Positions 11,181 to 22,555 of a stretch of DNA of 64,000 bases are shown in pieces; the first letter of the stretch is position 1, and every line of letters starts with the position of its first letter. The stretch covers positions 3,720,001-3,784,000 of the forward strand of contig CAJFCV020000006.1 in assembly GCA_904066235.2 (NCBI GenBank), written 5' to 3'. The notes beneath the pieces were generated by a model. That model made no database searches. It saw nothing but the letters and a program-made list of their open reading frames with translations, and was not told where the DNA came from. The position numbers and the translations under genes are program-made. The DNA comes from Bursaphelenchus xylophilus (taxonomy: Eukaryota > Nematoda > Chromadorea > Rhabditida > Aphelenchoididae).

Positions 11181-11190
11181 TTTATTTATT
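11181..11190 (-). terminator. Poly(A) signal of GMP reductase
   Basis: Overlapping minus-strand AATAAA hexamers about 55-60 bases past the GMP reductase stop codon. Confidence 0.6.
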
Positions 11191-11243
11191 AGCCGCCTGT
11201 AACAATTGGCCACAATAAAAACGCAAAAGATACTGTAACAATC

Positions 11244-13178
11244 CTAGACCTCATGCTGATTGTACATGTCATTGGTCTGCTGATAGACGCGGATGAAGGT
11301 CGCTCTCTTGGCCAGCTCCTTCAACTTCGTAGCTCCCGTATAAGTGCAGGCTGACCGCAGACCTCCCAGCATGTCCAAAATCGTATGATTAATGTTTCCA
11401 CGGTACGGAATCGTGATCGTCTTGCCTTCGGAGGCTCTGTACTCGGCCACAGAGCCGTGATGCTTCTTCATGGCAGTGTCGGAGGACATTCCATAGAACA
11501 ATTTGAACTTCTTTCCGTCCTTTTCGATGATCTCTCCTCCGCTTTGATCATGGCCGGCAAACAATCCACCGATCATGACAAAGTCAGCACCACCGCCAAA
11601 CGCTTTAGCGACATCTCCGGGGTTGGTGCAACCGCCGTCCGACATGACGTGGCCATTCAGGCCATGAGCGGCGTCGGCGCATTCAAGGACGGCGGAGAGT
11701 TGAGGGTAGCCAACTCCGGCCTTTTTTCTGGTGGTGCAGACAGATCCTGGACCAATTCCGACCTGAAAAAATGTACAGTCGGTGATTGATTTTGCATTCT
11801 TTAATTTTTTACGATTTTTTGATACTCAATTTTTGTATTTTCAAGCTTTTTTTTCAGCCAAAATGTTTGAGATTTTTCGTCCGATTTGTCAATTTTTCGT
11901 TTTCCAATGGCCTTAAAAACATTATCAAATGGTCGAGAAAGATATCTACTAAAATAGAGCATTCCTCTCTTACCTTAACCACATCAGCTCCAGCCAAAAT
12001 CAGTTCCTCCACCATCTCTCCAGTCACCACATTTCCCGCAAAGATGGTATGTTCCGGGAATGCCTCGCGGACTCTTCGAATGAACGCCACAAAATGCTCC
12101 GAATATCCGTTCGCCACATCCAAGCAAATGTAGGACAACTCAGGGATAGCTTCACAGACGATTTTCAATTTTTCAAAGTCTCTTTCGGCCATTCCTGCCG
12201 AAATTGCAATATGCTCAAAGACCGGGGATTGTGGGCCCAGCTCGTCGCGGAACTTCTGCCATTCCTCCGGCGAGTAGTGCTTGTGGATGGTGGTGAAGAC
12301 TCGGTGAGAAGCCAGTTCTTTGGCCACTTCGAAGGTCCCGACGGTGTCCATGTTCGAGGCTACGATGGGGATTCCGGAATAGGTCTTCTTTGAGTTGCGG
12401 AAGGTGAATCTGAAAATAGAAAATTGCTCATTTTGAACCTAGGACATTACTCAATTTTTTATAAAATTTCAAATGGATGACATGTGTACCGTGAAAGATC
12501 AATCTGTCGGGAAAATAGTGAGCATTCCGTCGCATCGAAGATCGCGTCGCCGCCGAGGAAATGAATTGCGTCGCGGCGAAATCAAACTGTTTTTTAAAAT
12601 TTCAGCGACGCGATTGGCCCAGCGAAATGGTGTTCATTATTTTCCCGGCATACATATATTAATTTCAGAGATATTCATAGAGCTCTGTAGATAAGAGGCT
12701 ATAGAAAATGACGAGTGCCGGCCAAATTTTTGTCTTATCTTTTTGAAATCCGCATAAAAGTAGCAAAAAAGGCAAAATTTTCTTTTTCTGGCCAGTCCCA
12801 GAAAACTATTCTCTAAGCTGCGCCATAACTTGGATCCAGATTTTAGCTAGTCCTGAAGTTTTTTATGGCTTATTGATAGTCTAGCTCAAGAGAGCTCTGT
12901 TCGCCTCACTACTGAAATTCCGGTTTTGCGACCTCTGTATAGGCAACCCTAGGCCGATTTTTTAATACTTTTCAGCCTGCAAAAAAAGAAAGCATATTTT
13001 TTGATCCTAGGCCAAAAAACACGTATTTAAAAAAGTATGGGCATTCGTGCCCTCGTATTTTACCCCCAACTTACTCTCTAACCAAGTCGACATCGGATCT
13101 GGACTGAAGCGTGGATCTCTTCGGTCTGAGAAGGACATCTCTGAAGTCCAACTTGGGTTCGTTTTCAATTCGAGGCAT
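11244..13178 (-). CDS. gmpr: GMP reductase
   Basis: Catalyses NADPH-dependent reductive deamination of GMP to IMP plus ammonia, a cytosolic purine-interconversion step. Minus-strand exons 13178-13075, 12409-11974 and 11762-11244 give 352 residues, close to animal GMPR (about 345-350). The family match is strong from end to end: [16 protein letters not shown] near the N terminus, [37 protein letters not shown], the catalytic-cysteine loop [20 protein letters not shown], then [13 protein letters not shown] and [11 protein letters not shown]. All are intact. The ATG at 13178 sits two bases behind GATTTTCAG, a probable trans-splice acceptor, and the homology begins exactly there. Intron 1 (12410-13074) carries a MITE (12504-12649). 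Confidence 0.96.
12504..12649. mobile_element. MITE family 2 (CTGTCGGGAAAATAATG), copy 1
   Basis: 146-bp palindromic element with ends CTGTCGGGAAAATAGTG and CATTATTTTCCCGGCA. Its centre is GC-rich and hairpin-like (paired GCGTCGC / GCGACGC blocks). It lies in intron 1 of GMP reductase. Two more copies are at 53583 and 61961. Confidence 0.75.
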
Positions 13179-15006
13179 TGCTGAAAATCGTCGATGAACA
13201 GCCGATCGTTTGCAAAAAGCGGAATGATAAACGAAAATGAAAAGAGAAGGACTTTGATCGACGAATGGCAAAAAAATCTCTTCAAATAAGAGCTTTTGTT
13301 GTGCAACAGAACCACTACAAGAGGGGGCATCGTAAACGACGGGTAATCCCAAGTGAGGGGAGCAGAAATACAATGACTTTGGGTAATGTCGAACGCTCGA
13401 GTGCTGCATCGCTGCGGCAGAGAACGCCGAAAATGTCTTCTGCGTTGATGTTATGAACTACGACTATGACTACAAAAATGATGACAATTGATAGTTCACG
13501 CCAGAAACTGCACGTTATTTGCCATCATAAGGTTGTTAAAGCTATTGTATTTGACCATGAAATAAGAATAAATTTATAAAAGTTAAGATGCATGCCCCAA
13601 AATGGCTAATACAACGGAGAAATGCATGAGAATGAGCTTTCAATGGCTTGGAAGCCTACAATTATGCATAAGAAGAGCGTTAAATACATGTTGGCCATAA
13701 GGATTAAGCAAAGAACGTGGTTATAGGTGCCATTTTAGAACCTTTGGTGTTTGGAATTTTGTATAAATGCCTATGGTCTAACAGACTAGCCTTTGATCAA
13801 GTTTTGGTCCAAAAATTGTGGCGTAAACAAGTCTAAGTTTAGCACATGTCAACAAAAAATAGAAGAGAATGTTTGGTTTCACTAAATCCGAAAACAAACG
13901 AAATACCACAGAAACAATTAAAAAAGGGCGAAATGTCACATTAATTATCGAAAAGCTAGAATAAATATCAGCCTGTCGAGAAATAATAGGTGTCGTAATT
14001 TCACTTTTTCTAATCGTTTCGTATTTACTAAAAATGTTTTTGAGGCAAAAAATTCTTCTTGACGTGTAACAAGGAAGTAGCAACAAGCAAAACACATATT
14101 TATTTCTACAAAATCTTCCTTTACCTTATAGACCGAAATCGCCAACTTTTCAACAAAGAGAACCACCAACATTTTAAATTTTTAGACCAAATCTGCAGTA
14201 AAAACAAACTCAATGTTTAAAACCCCCAAACAAAACACCGAATTCCCACTCCCAAATCATCTCCCAAACCTCCACCATTTCATAAAATTCCCTTTTTTTT
14301 AAATTCAGTTTCGATTTCAAGGCAATTTTGCAAAATTTCGAGGACAAAAACCTACCCGGGTTTTCACTTGGAACGCCGTCTTTTTTCGCTTCGTTTGCCC
14401 AGACTTTTTGAACAGCCAAATGTGCGTCCCTTTTGGCCCAAAAACTCCCCTCACCCCTTCCTTAACCGAGCTCTTTCCCCAAGCCGATTACCCCAGGAGA
14501 AGTCAGATTTCCCCAGAAAAAAACAATTTTGAAACTAAAAATCCCAAATTTATTCAAATCTCCTCGCCGAATTTAATTTGTGAAATTGAGTCAATCGAAA
14601 AATGAAATTGAAAGCTTTATAGTTTCAGTTTTCGAAAAAAGTGTATACACAAAAGATACGTTGATTAATAAGCAGAGCAAATAAAAGGCTTAAGGGAACG
14701 TTAATCAGATGACGTTCAGCGAACAACGGTTCCACTAATCTCAAGCTGTATAAAAAAATAAATGATTACAAATTTGGATTGAGGAAATTTCTTTGGGAAA
14801 ACTTTTGGTTTTTGCTCGTTTAGGTCTCAAGATGTTATTTTTATTTCTTGAAAAGCAATGACGCATGATAAAAAAAGCTTAGATTTGGGTTTGACGCCGG
14901 AGGATTTCCATATTTTAGTTGTTGTCTGTCTAAAGAAATTGCTTGTTAAGAAAGTCTCTCAAATTTTTAACACTTTTAGCCAAAAATATTCAAAGTTTTG
15001 AGGAAT

Positions 15007-15200
15007 TCTAGTCCGTTCTTAAAGTCGCTGGGGTGGGTTTTGCGACATGCACTATGCGGAAACAAAAGCTTGTTTTGTTATGTGTAATTTTCGGTTTTTT
15101 GCATAGTGGTTTTTGAGCTGTCCCATACACCCAGACTTTTTCATAGTGCATACGCCAAAAATCACCAAGCGACTTCCGGATGGACTCGCATAATATATAC
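15007..15200. mobile_element. MITE family 3 (GTCCGTTCGCAAAGTCGCTG), diverged copy
   Basis: Left end AGTCCGTTCTTAAAGTCGCTG, right end AAGCGACTTCCGGATGGACT, imperfect inverses. Inside are GCGACATGCACTATGCGGAA and CATAGTGCATACGCCAAAAA, which recur in better form at 36330-36665. Confidence 0.6.
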
Positions 15201-15399
15201 GGAAGACTAGACTGCAATATTCATAAAAAATGCGGAGGTTTCTTTGCTGAAAAACACAGGGATTCGGCAAATTTTCAGGTTCGAAGTTTAAATAAACTTT
15301 AGATTCATCGTTTGTAAAAAATAAAAACTTTATACGGAAAATCAGATGAGAGATTTAGCTGAAACGTCATACTCCATGATAAGTTCATTTTTGCTTTTT

Positions 15400-16180
15400 T
15401 CATCGACCGTGTAAAATCTCGGCCGGCACAGTAAAGTGTAAACCAAAATTTTCTATGACTAAACTGGCAGACCAGGAGAGAAGGGAATTGAAGTGGGACC
15501 GACCGGTCGAAAGACAAGACCAAGGAGAGATGTGTTTATTTCGCACAACAGCAGGCAACGTGACTATAAAATGACCAGATCCGTGGCTTTTATAGGGAAT
15601 GAGCGAACTTGTGCAAATTTGGGTCTAGCGCCAACATGCCCCACTTCCTTTCAACTGGTTTCTCCATGAAGTCGAGGGACCGGGTTGCTGGGGTCGGCTC
15701 GGAGAAGGTTTGTTCTACACCTGAAGATTTTCTGGACGACGTCGACTTGGCGGGAGGGTGACGCGGATGTCGCAGAGAGGAGTTGGGTACGGAGCAGTAC
15801 TGGAGTTCCACGGGGAGATTCGAGGAGGATTCTGTGGAGGTGCCGACCGAGTAGAGGCACTTGCGGATTATGGTTAGAACCTCTGGAATTGTCGACGGGT
15901 TTGTGGTGGATGGATAAAGAGGAGGGGGGTTTCTCTTAGGATTTGCAAGTCGGATCGTGGAACCGCGGCCAGAGCGGCTTCTAAGAACACAGCGATATCG
16001 CGGGGTTGATCGCGTTACCGGCTCAGCCCCCATATAACTATTGTAGACACAATAGGGGACGATAGGGTTTATTGGACAGACACGAGAATAAGACAACCGC
16101 ACACGAGAAGCGCGAGACACCGACTTTGGAGAAGAGAAGAAATTGACCTGACAAAGACTTTGTCCTTTGATTTTATGCAA
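15400..16180 (-). mobile_element. LTR-retrotransposon debris
   Basis: Minus-strand reading shows two LTR-like signal sets. The first has an AATAAA near 16065 followed by TATGGGGGCTGAGCC near 16030, a possible primer-binding site. The second has a TATAAAA box near 15590, an AATAAA near 15540, CTTGTCTTTCG near 15515 and GGCCGAGATTTT near 15420. The second set matches the remnant at 3640-3925 in order and partly in sequence. A long open frame across 15590-16180 has no recognisable protein and is probably leader or LTR sequence. Confidence 0.4.
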
Positions 16181-16239
16181 ATTCGTGGGAAAGAATTGGC
16201 GGTCTCAGTGAAGTCGCCAATAGAATCCTACATACTATA

Positions 16240-17709
16240 GTGGCTGACAAAATTTTCTTTCCACCTCTATCTCGGGAACCGTTGGGCCTAGAACCTCCAA
16301 ATTCGGCATAGAAACATTATGGGGCAATCTAACATCACACCCAAAAAATCATATCAATTGATGCACTTTCAGTGCACTTTTTATGCAAACGGCAAAAACG
16401 TGATGACAAAATTTTCTTTCCACCGCTTGTAAATCATAAGCCAGAGGGCGCTATGGCATGATTGTGGTGTCGTTGTGATCGCGAAGAAGTCCTCTTTCGA
16501 TCCGTGGCACAATTTGCAGGACCTTTTGTTTGTTCGCCCTTGGGCGTCTGCCCATCGTTGCCTTGTCCGTTTTCTGCCAAATTCGTGGCCGAGAAGCTCG
16601 CAGAAGGCCCAATGAGATGAAACTGCCGTTAAAAAATCTGCTATTTATGTTTGCAACATTGTTTACACCGGCAGTAAAATTAGATTCAATTTAAGTGTAA
16701 AATGTGCACTTCCAGGGTTTGCGAAACCCGAAAATCGCTTATGTACAGAATGGAGAAGTCCAAATAACATGCGTTTACTAGACATATGGCGCATTTTAGG
16801 TACTATACGACAGTCTGTGTTGAAATCTACTACCTTATCTTACCCCTCTCTGGTCTATGTCGTCTTTAGTAACGCAGGTTGTTGCATTATATGACGGGGA
16901 GGAATTGGCATTACTTAAGCATGACATATTGGAACTTTTGACTACCAGACTTCCTTAATACATTGACTTTGTCCTGCCTTTAACGTTTTTGGCACGACAA
17001 GTTGCTTGCGCGGTAAGCTTAGGGTTACAAATTTTGTACATGGGGCATGCGGAATCTTTCTTCTGCTCAAACCTAAACGCGACATCAGAGACTAAAATCG
17101 TCACTATTTTTTAAGGCTGTAGTATCATTGAAAACATATCAGCAAAAAATGTTACTTGAATTGTCTGCAGTGTTCCCATAACAACGTCATTTTCTGGTAA
17201 CGAGAACCCTGGAAGTGCACATTTTCCTATGCAACACGCTTAAATTAAATCTAATTCTACTGCCGGAGTAAACAATGTTGCAACCATAAATACCAGATTT
17301 AATAAGGGCAGTTTCGTCTCCTTGGGCCTTCTGTGAGCTTTTCTGGCCAAGAGTTTAGCTGAAAACGGACAAGGCGGCGATGAACAGACGCCCAAGGGCG
17401 AACAAACGAAAACTATTGTAAAATTGTGACACGGATCAAGAGAGGACTCCTTCGCGAACACAACGATACCACAATCATGCCTTAGCGCCCTCTGGCTTAT
17501 GATTTACAAACGTTTTTCCAAAGTGGAAAGAAAATTTTGTCATCCCGTTTTTTTGCCTTTTGGATAAAAAGTGCACTGAAAGTGCATCAAATGATATGAT
17601 TTTTTGGGTATGGTGTTAGATTGTCCCGGGATGTTGCTATGCCGAATTTGGAGGTTCTAGGCCCAGCGGTTCCCGAGATACGAGGTGGAAAGAAATTTTT
17701 GTCAGCCAC
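16240..17709. mobile_element. Non-autonomous element with ~480-bp terminal inverted repeats
   Basis: 1470-bp element flanked by TA. The ends are GTGGCTGACAAAATTTTC and its inverse with small differences. The arms, about 16240-16720 and 17206-17709, pair for nearly 0.5 kb. They share the inner blocks AGGGCGCTA, CGCCCTTGGGCGTCTG and GTGCACTTCCAGGGTT. The core of ~485 bp has no long open frame. TA flanks suggest a Tc1/mariner-type mobiliser (inference). The arms also repeat TGACAAAATTTTCTTTCCACC internally. Confidence 0.8.
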
Positions 17710-17797
17710 TATACGCTTATTAGACACGGAGGCACTCGATTATAACCGTTAGGTACCGTCGTTACAAAAGGTCTGTTAACCCGAGTTTGAGGACGAA

Positions 17798-18037
17798 GCG
17801 AACGCTGTCTTGAGATCTTTCTTCGACTCCGCACCGTCCACTTTTTCTGTCGCATTTCAAAAAATGAATTGTCGCAGCAAAGGGAAACAATGGAAGCGCG
17901 CGCGATCGTAGTGCAAAAAAACGGAAATGCACTCTGCAAACTACCTTTTTCGGCTCGTCAGATCCACGGTGCAATTTTCTTTGACGCAATTTTCTCAACA
18001 AATTCACGGTGCGGAGTCGCAGAAAATTCTCAAGACT
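17798..18037. repeat. Imperfect palindrome
   Basis: CTTGAGATCTTTCTTCGACTCCGCACCGT near the left end is mirrored by CGGTGCGGAGTCGCAGAAAATTCTCAAG-type sequence near the right end, with more diverged pairing inside. This could be a decayed MITE. Confidence 0.5.
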
Positions 18038-18273
18038 TTTTGAATGGAGTTCATGGAAAGAAAGGAAAGAGGTAAGAGAAAAGTCCACTCTAAAAGTTGG
18101 CGATAAAAGATTTTTTGTTGTATAAACCCGCATCATCTCGGTAAAAATCTGTTTAATAACATCATGTGTAAAAATATCCGATATACATATCGCAAGAGCG
18201 TACATACAAAAAATTGGAATGACAAAGTGAAGAAGAACACGTATACACAGTTTCTATTATATTCCCCGTTGGT

Positions 18274-21200
18274 CTATTCGAAGATGGGCCGGTCGATTTT
18301 GTAATTGTTGGAGAAGCTCTCTTTCCGCGGGCCGACCATCTCGATTATCGTGTAATTGGCGTTGGCATCCACTAACTCGCGTTGTGGCATGCATTTTGAG
18401 GTCTGAAAAGAGTTGGATTTATCATCAGACAATATCAGATATCTCGTATTTTAGAATGCAAATAGGAGAATTTTTTCAATTCGTATTTTACCCACCGAAT
18501 TGTCGGATGATTCCTGAGTGGACACGCTTTCCTGCCGCTTCAAACTCTTCCTCGTCGACATCCGTTGTGCCCTCAGGGCATTATAATAACCATCACGGAT
18601 TGAGGAGAACATAACCGAGACAAATTGACTCCACGCCGCAACCGTGTCGGTCGGTGCATGACTCGCCATGTCCAATATCACACATTCAACTGTACAAGCG
18701 TCGGCAAGGGATACCCAGATGTCGGGTTTGAAACCGAAAGACTTCAGGGCAACGTGTTCCTCTCCATAGCGGCGAGACAATCGCTGGACTGTCTCAATGT
18801 TATCTACCTGCAAAGGCGGGAGATTAGAGTCAAAGATTCGTGTATACAGACAGCTAAAGATTTAAGTATTATTTTTTGTTTGTATTTATACATTCTATAA
18901 ACATGCATTTTACAAAAAGTTTATTCCAAGGCCCATCCCTCCTTCCTCGTTTTCTGCAGTTTCTCCTCTGCAAAGAACGTTGAGTATTTCGGCAGCAAAT
19001 GCAATCTTTGGGCCAAAAATTTAAGGATCTGAAAGGTGGCCTACAGTGAGGGACCTGATTCAGTGGCAAAAAACGCATCATTTTGTATCCGGGAAGTATC
19101 AAAAATGTGGCAAAATGCTTGCCTCTCCAAGTGAAAAAGTTTCGTGTTGAAGGGCGCGTCTTTGTTCCTCACAAAAAGAGCGGGCGAATCCGAGTTTTTT
19201 TCAGTTGCAGAGGGAGGTATTTTGCCACATTTTTTGATACTTCCTGGATGCAAAATGGTCGTTTTTTGCCACTGGATTCCCCACTGTAGTACAACATTTG
19301 TCCCAAATTTGAACAAAATCTGACCACTACTTCCAGCACTACCCTTCAGAATTTTTTCAAGCTTTGTGAAAATCTCAGTACCGTATTATCTCCAGTTCTC
19401 CGACGAATCACATGAGACGTCTTTATTTATTCATTTTTTTTTTCTCCAATTTCAAACAAAGAAGCCGCTTTCCACTAATTGGTTGCTTCTATTTACCAAT
19501 AGTTGTTATGTCTACCGTTCTATCCGCCGTATAATTAGCTCCTTTTCCATGAAACCCCTCCAACATCCCCTCGATTAATCAAGAATCAAAAAAGAGGCAA
19601 TCTCAAATTTATAGGGGTGTTTTCGTATAGCCGGCAGATTGAGACAAATATCAATTACATCTGATCCTTGATGAAGTAGGGGAGATCGGCTGAGGGTCGA
19701 AGAACCAAAAGGTCTTCCAGCTGTATAAAAACTAATGTTTTAGCGATCAAAATGATTGACGAGAAAGGGAAACATTTTTTTATGTTGTAAATAAAAAATT
19801 TTAATTTGAGCGACCGGCAGTCCTTCAATTTTCCCCAAATTTTGCATCGATACTTCGTATATGAGATGTGTCAAGTTCTAAAAATATCAGCATGCGGTTT
19901 GCACTAGGAGCTGAGATATTAGGCAATCATTTTTCCGAGAGACCACACAAAATGCGGAGGGCGACAAAAATAAAAAGACTTTTCGCTTATTCCTCTGCAA
20001 ATTTAGCTGAAAAAAATTCATTTTTTTCAGAATATTGTACTGCCCACCAGCAGCTAACACTAATTTTTCGAAACCCAAAATCGCAAAAGAAAATTAATTT
20101 TGAGGGTTACTGTAACTATAGATTCCGCAAAATTTGATATGAAAATACCCATAAAAGTAGATTAGAAGCCCTAAACTTACATTCACAACAACCTCCTCCA
20201 AATAATTTTGCAGGTTATTCGTGATCAACGGCCATTTGTCCTTTCCGATGTTCGCGATGAACCGCTGAAAGTCGGGGCGTCGTTCAAAGACCCTTGAGCA
20301 AATCCGATTCCCCAAATCCAAATGGGGGTTCTCGAAGCAGGTGCGCACGATTTCTCGGCCCGAGGGACTTAGGGGATGCGTCGGATCCAAGCGGCGAAAC
20401 GATTTCTGTCGACACATGGAGGGGTAGATTGAGGTGGCAGCAAATTTACTGTTCATTAACGTGGCGGTTACACTGAAAATTGGATTTGAGATTTGTGCAT
20501 AGACTGAAAGAAAATTTTCGAAAATTACTGCTACCTATAGACTATAGAAAATGAGGTTAGAGGTTAGAGAAAAAAAACTTTTCGTTCATATCGTCGATGA
20601 CTTTTGTTTGGGAAAACGAAGTTTTAGTGGAAATTGCAACACTCAGCTTTTCATGAATCCTGGCACAAATCTAGATTCTTATTTTTCAAAGCAAATGCGA
20701 GATTTCTAGCTCGTGCTTTGCAGAAGCATCTGATTTTTTAGTCCAAAACTTTTGGTAGAAATTCTATATGTTTCATGGAACTTTTATGTATGAAAGATTT
20801 CAGACTGATTTCTACCGGACGGATTAACTTTTCTACAAAAAAAAATCAAGCTTCTCCATGCGAAATGAGTAGAGAATGTCCAAAAATTATGTTTCTCTAT
20901 CACTGCCTTTTGAATTTTGCATATTCTATGGGCGAGAAAAATCGGCGAGAACATTATATCATGTCTGCAAAGCGCGTTTTTTTTTGTTTTTTTTTGCGGT
21001 TTATGTGTCAATCGTAGGGTAAAATACGTCGGCTATGTTATATCGACCGGTTGATCTCCTAACAAATCCATGAAGTTTCTATTAAAAAAGTAGTTAAAAA
21101 TCGTCATAAAGATTGTTCGGAAGTCATAGCGGATGGTTGGTCTAGCCATCTGGCATAAATTTAAAACAGGTTTGAAATAATTTTGATTAATTTCAATTTA

Positions 21201-22555
21201 TCGGCCTTTTAAACATTTTTTTATATTTTTTGAGGCAAAAAAATACAATTGGGAATTTTTTTATTTGTTGATCTATAAAAAATCTTAAAAATTTTATTGT
21301 TTCTCAATTTGTAAATTGAAAAAAATCCAAAAAAATACAATTTTCTAATTGGTGTTTTTTCATCCATCTTGTTGACTTTTTGATCCGAAATTAATCAATT
21401 TGCCGGCTGTTCTAGGCTTGGAAAAACCACTGTTTCTCCCATCGCATCAGTTGGAAAATGTTCGCATTGACGCAAACCCGAAAATAAATTGTTTTTGGGC
21501 CGGAATCGACGAGGATCCGGCCCAGACTTGCAATTACCAAAGGGCGTGGCCTAGGTCTAAGAATAGGACCGTAAGTTGTTTTGCAAAGTAGTTTTCAAGC
21601 GGTTTTTGAAGAAATTTTGAAAAAAAACTGCTTGAGAAAACGGCAAAAATCCGAAAAATCGATTGATTTAAAACACCAGAAGCATGGTAAAATCAAATAT
21701 TTCCAAAAAATTTTTTAATCTTAGAAATAAAAATTTTTAAAATACGTCCTAAGTAGGCCATACCTCTAATTTCAAATTTAACTATTTTTTAATGATGATC
21801 TTTTTTCGAAAGTGCGATGATTAAACGGTAAAATGACTACATGTTTTTTATCACAACAGTTTTTTTTCTCATCATTGCAAATCCCTTGAAAATCTGCTTT
21901 GGAAAAAAAGATAAAAGGGATTAGTAAAAAGGGATTAGGAACGTAAGATTATTCACAGAGTTAATGTAAACATGTAGATTTGAGTTTATAATTTGCTTTA
22001 CTTTTTCCGTGATGATGGAAAATATGGAACCAAATTTTAAAGGCTAAAAATTTCGCTGTGCGAAAAAAATTTTTTGCACAGTGCGAAATTTTTTAAATTT
22101 TTTGAGATATTATGGAATTTTTGAAAAATTTTTAAAAATTGAAATTCGTAAAATACGATAACTGACACAATGATGAAACATTTTAAAACTCTCAGTTTCA
22201 TTTTTTTTTCAATTTTTCATTATTTTCCTCAAACTTACTCAGCTTCGGACCCATCGCTCGACCCATTGCCCTGAGGCGTTAACAGTCGGATCGACCCTTG
22301 CTGACTCAACCCACTCGCATTGCTCTTCTTCCTCAGCTCGTACATGGAATGACTCTTCTGAATATCCTCATGTTTCGTCTCTTCCGTACCCGTCAACTGC
22401 GACGACAGCGTGTTTTTGACGGGGATTTTGGCGGACAGTCGGTTATTTGAGGGAACTCGGACTGATCTGGAGGTACGACGGAGTTTCGGGTCTTCCCTGA
22501 ACGTGGATGAGGACTTTCTGAGGGTCAGGCCACCCGACGACGACGAGTTGCCCAT
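18274..22555 (-). CDS. Globin with N-terminal myristoylation-type sequence
   Basis: Haem-binding globin of 349 residues from minus-strand exons 22555-22239, 20472-20181, 18807-18496 and 18402-18274, all in phase. Residues 1-140 form a Ser/Arg/Lys-rich extension beginning MGNSSSS, which fits N-myristoylation (Gly2, Ser6). The globin fold follows (about 146-285): the A helix starts SGREIVRTCF, then FERRPDFQRFI and YLEEVVVN, with the likely proximal histidine F8 at His221 in YGEEHVAL. Next comes KPDIWVSLADA and an H helix around TVAAWSQFVSVMF. About 60 residues follow the fold. Caenorhabditis elegans has many such extended globins, some membrane-bound through acylation; this one is probably also at the membrane (inference). 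The ATG lies one base behind CCCTTTGCAG, a likely trans-splice site. The third donor is the less usual GTGGGT, chosen because it keeps phase with the last exon. Confidence 0.87.
19044..19286. mobile_element. MITE family 1, copy 2
   Basis: TA-flanked element with ends CAGTGAGGGACCTGATTC and GGATTCCCCACTG, inside globin intron 2. The inner blocks ATCAAAAATGTGGCAAAATG and their inverse pair to form a long hairpin. Confidence 0.85.
20655..20745. repeat. Fragment of the GGAAGTACCCCAAG-family repeat
   Basis: TGGCACAAATCTAGATTCTT, AATGCGAGATTTCTAGCTCG and GTGCTTTGCAGAAGCA match, with differences, the reverse complement of 25215-25305. It lies in globin intron 1. Only this inner part is recognisable. 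Confidence 0.5.

Larger units (their letters stand above)
8244..11243. other. Gene-free stretch upstream of the receptor fragment
   Basis: Contains the second 31-bp direct repeat (8792-8822) and a 1.25-kb mariner-like element (9354-10602). I see no coding exon in the remainder. Confidence 0.5.
13179..18273. other. Gene-free, repeat-rich interval between GMP reductase and globin
   Basis: No supported exon. Contains a small GTCCGTTC-ended repeat (15007-15200), LTR-retroelement debris (15400-16180), a 1.47-kb long-TIR element (16240-17709) and an imperfect palindrome (17798-18037). The rest is unique AT-rich sequence. Confidence 0.5.

Noticed and set aside
13179..13409. In-frame N-terminal extension of GMP reductase
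   Set aside because: A TTTTCAG acceptor lies between it and the conserved start, and family homology begins at the internal ATG.
15590..16180. 196-codon minus-strand frame
   Set aside because: Coincides with LTR-like signals (AATAAA, TATAAAA) inside it; the translation is Ser/Pro/Arg-rich with no recognisable domain.
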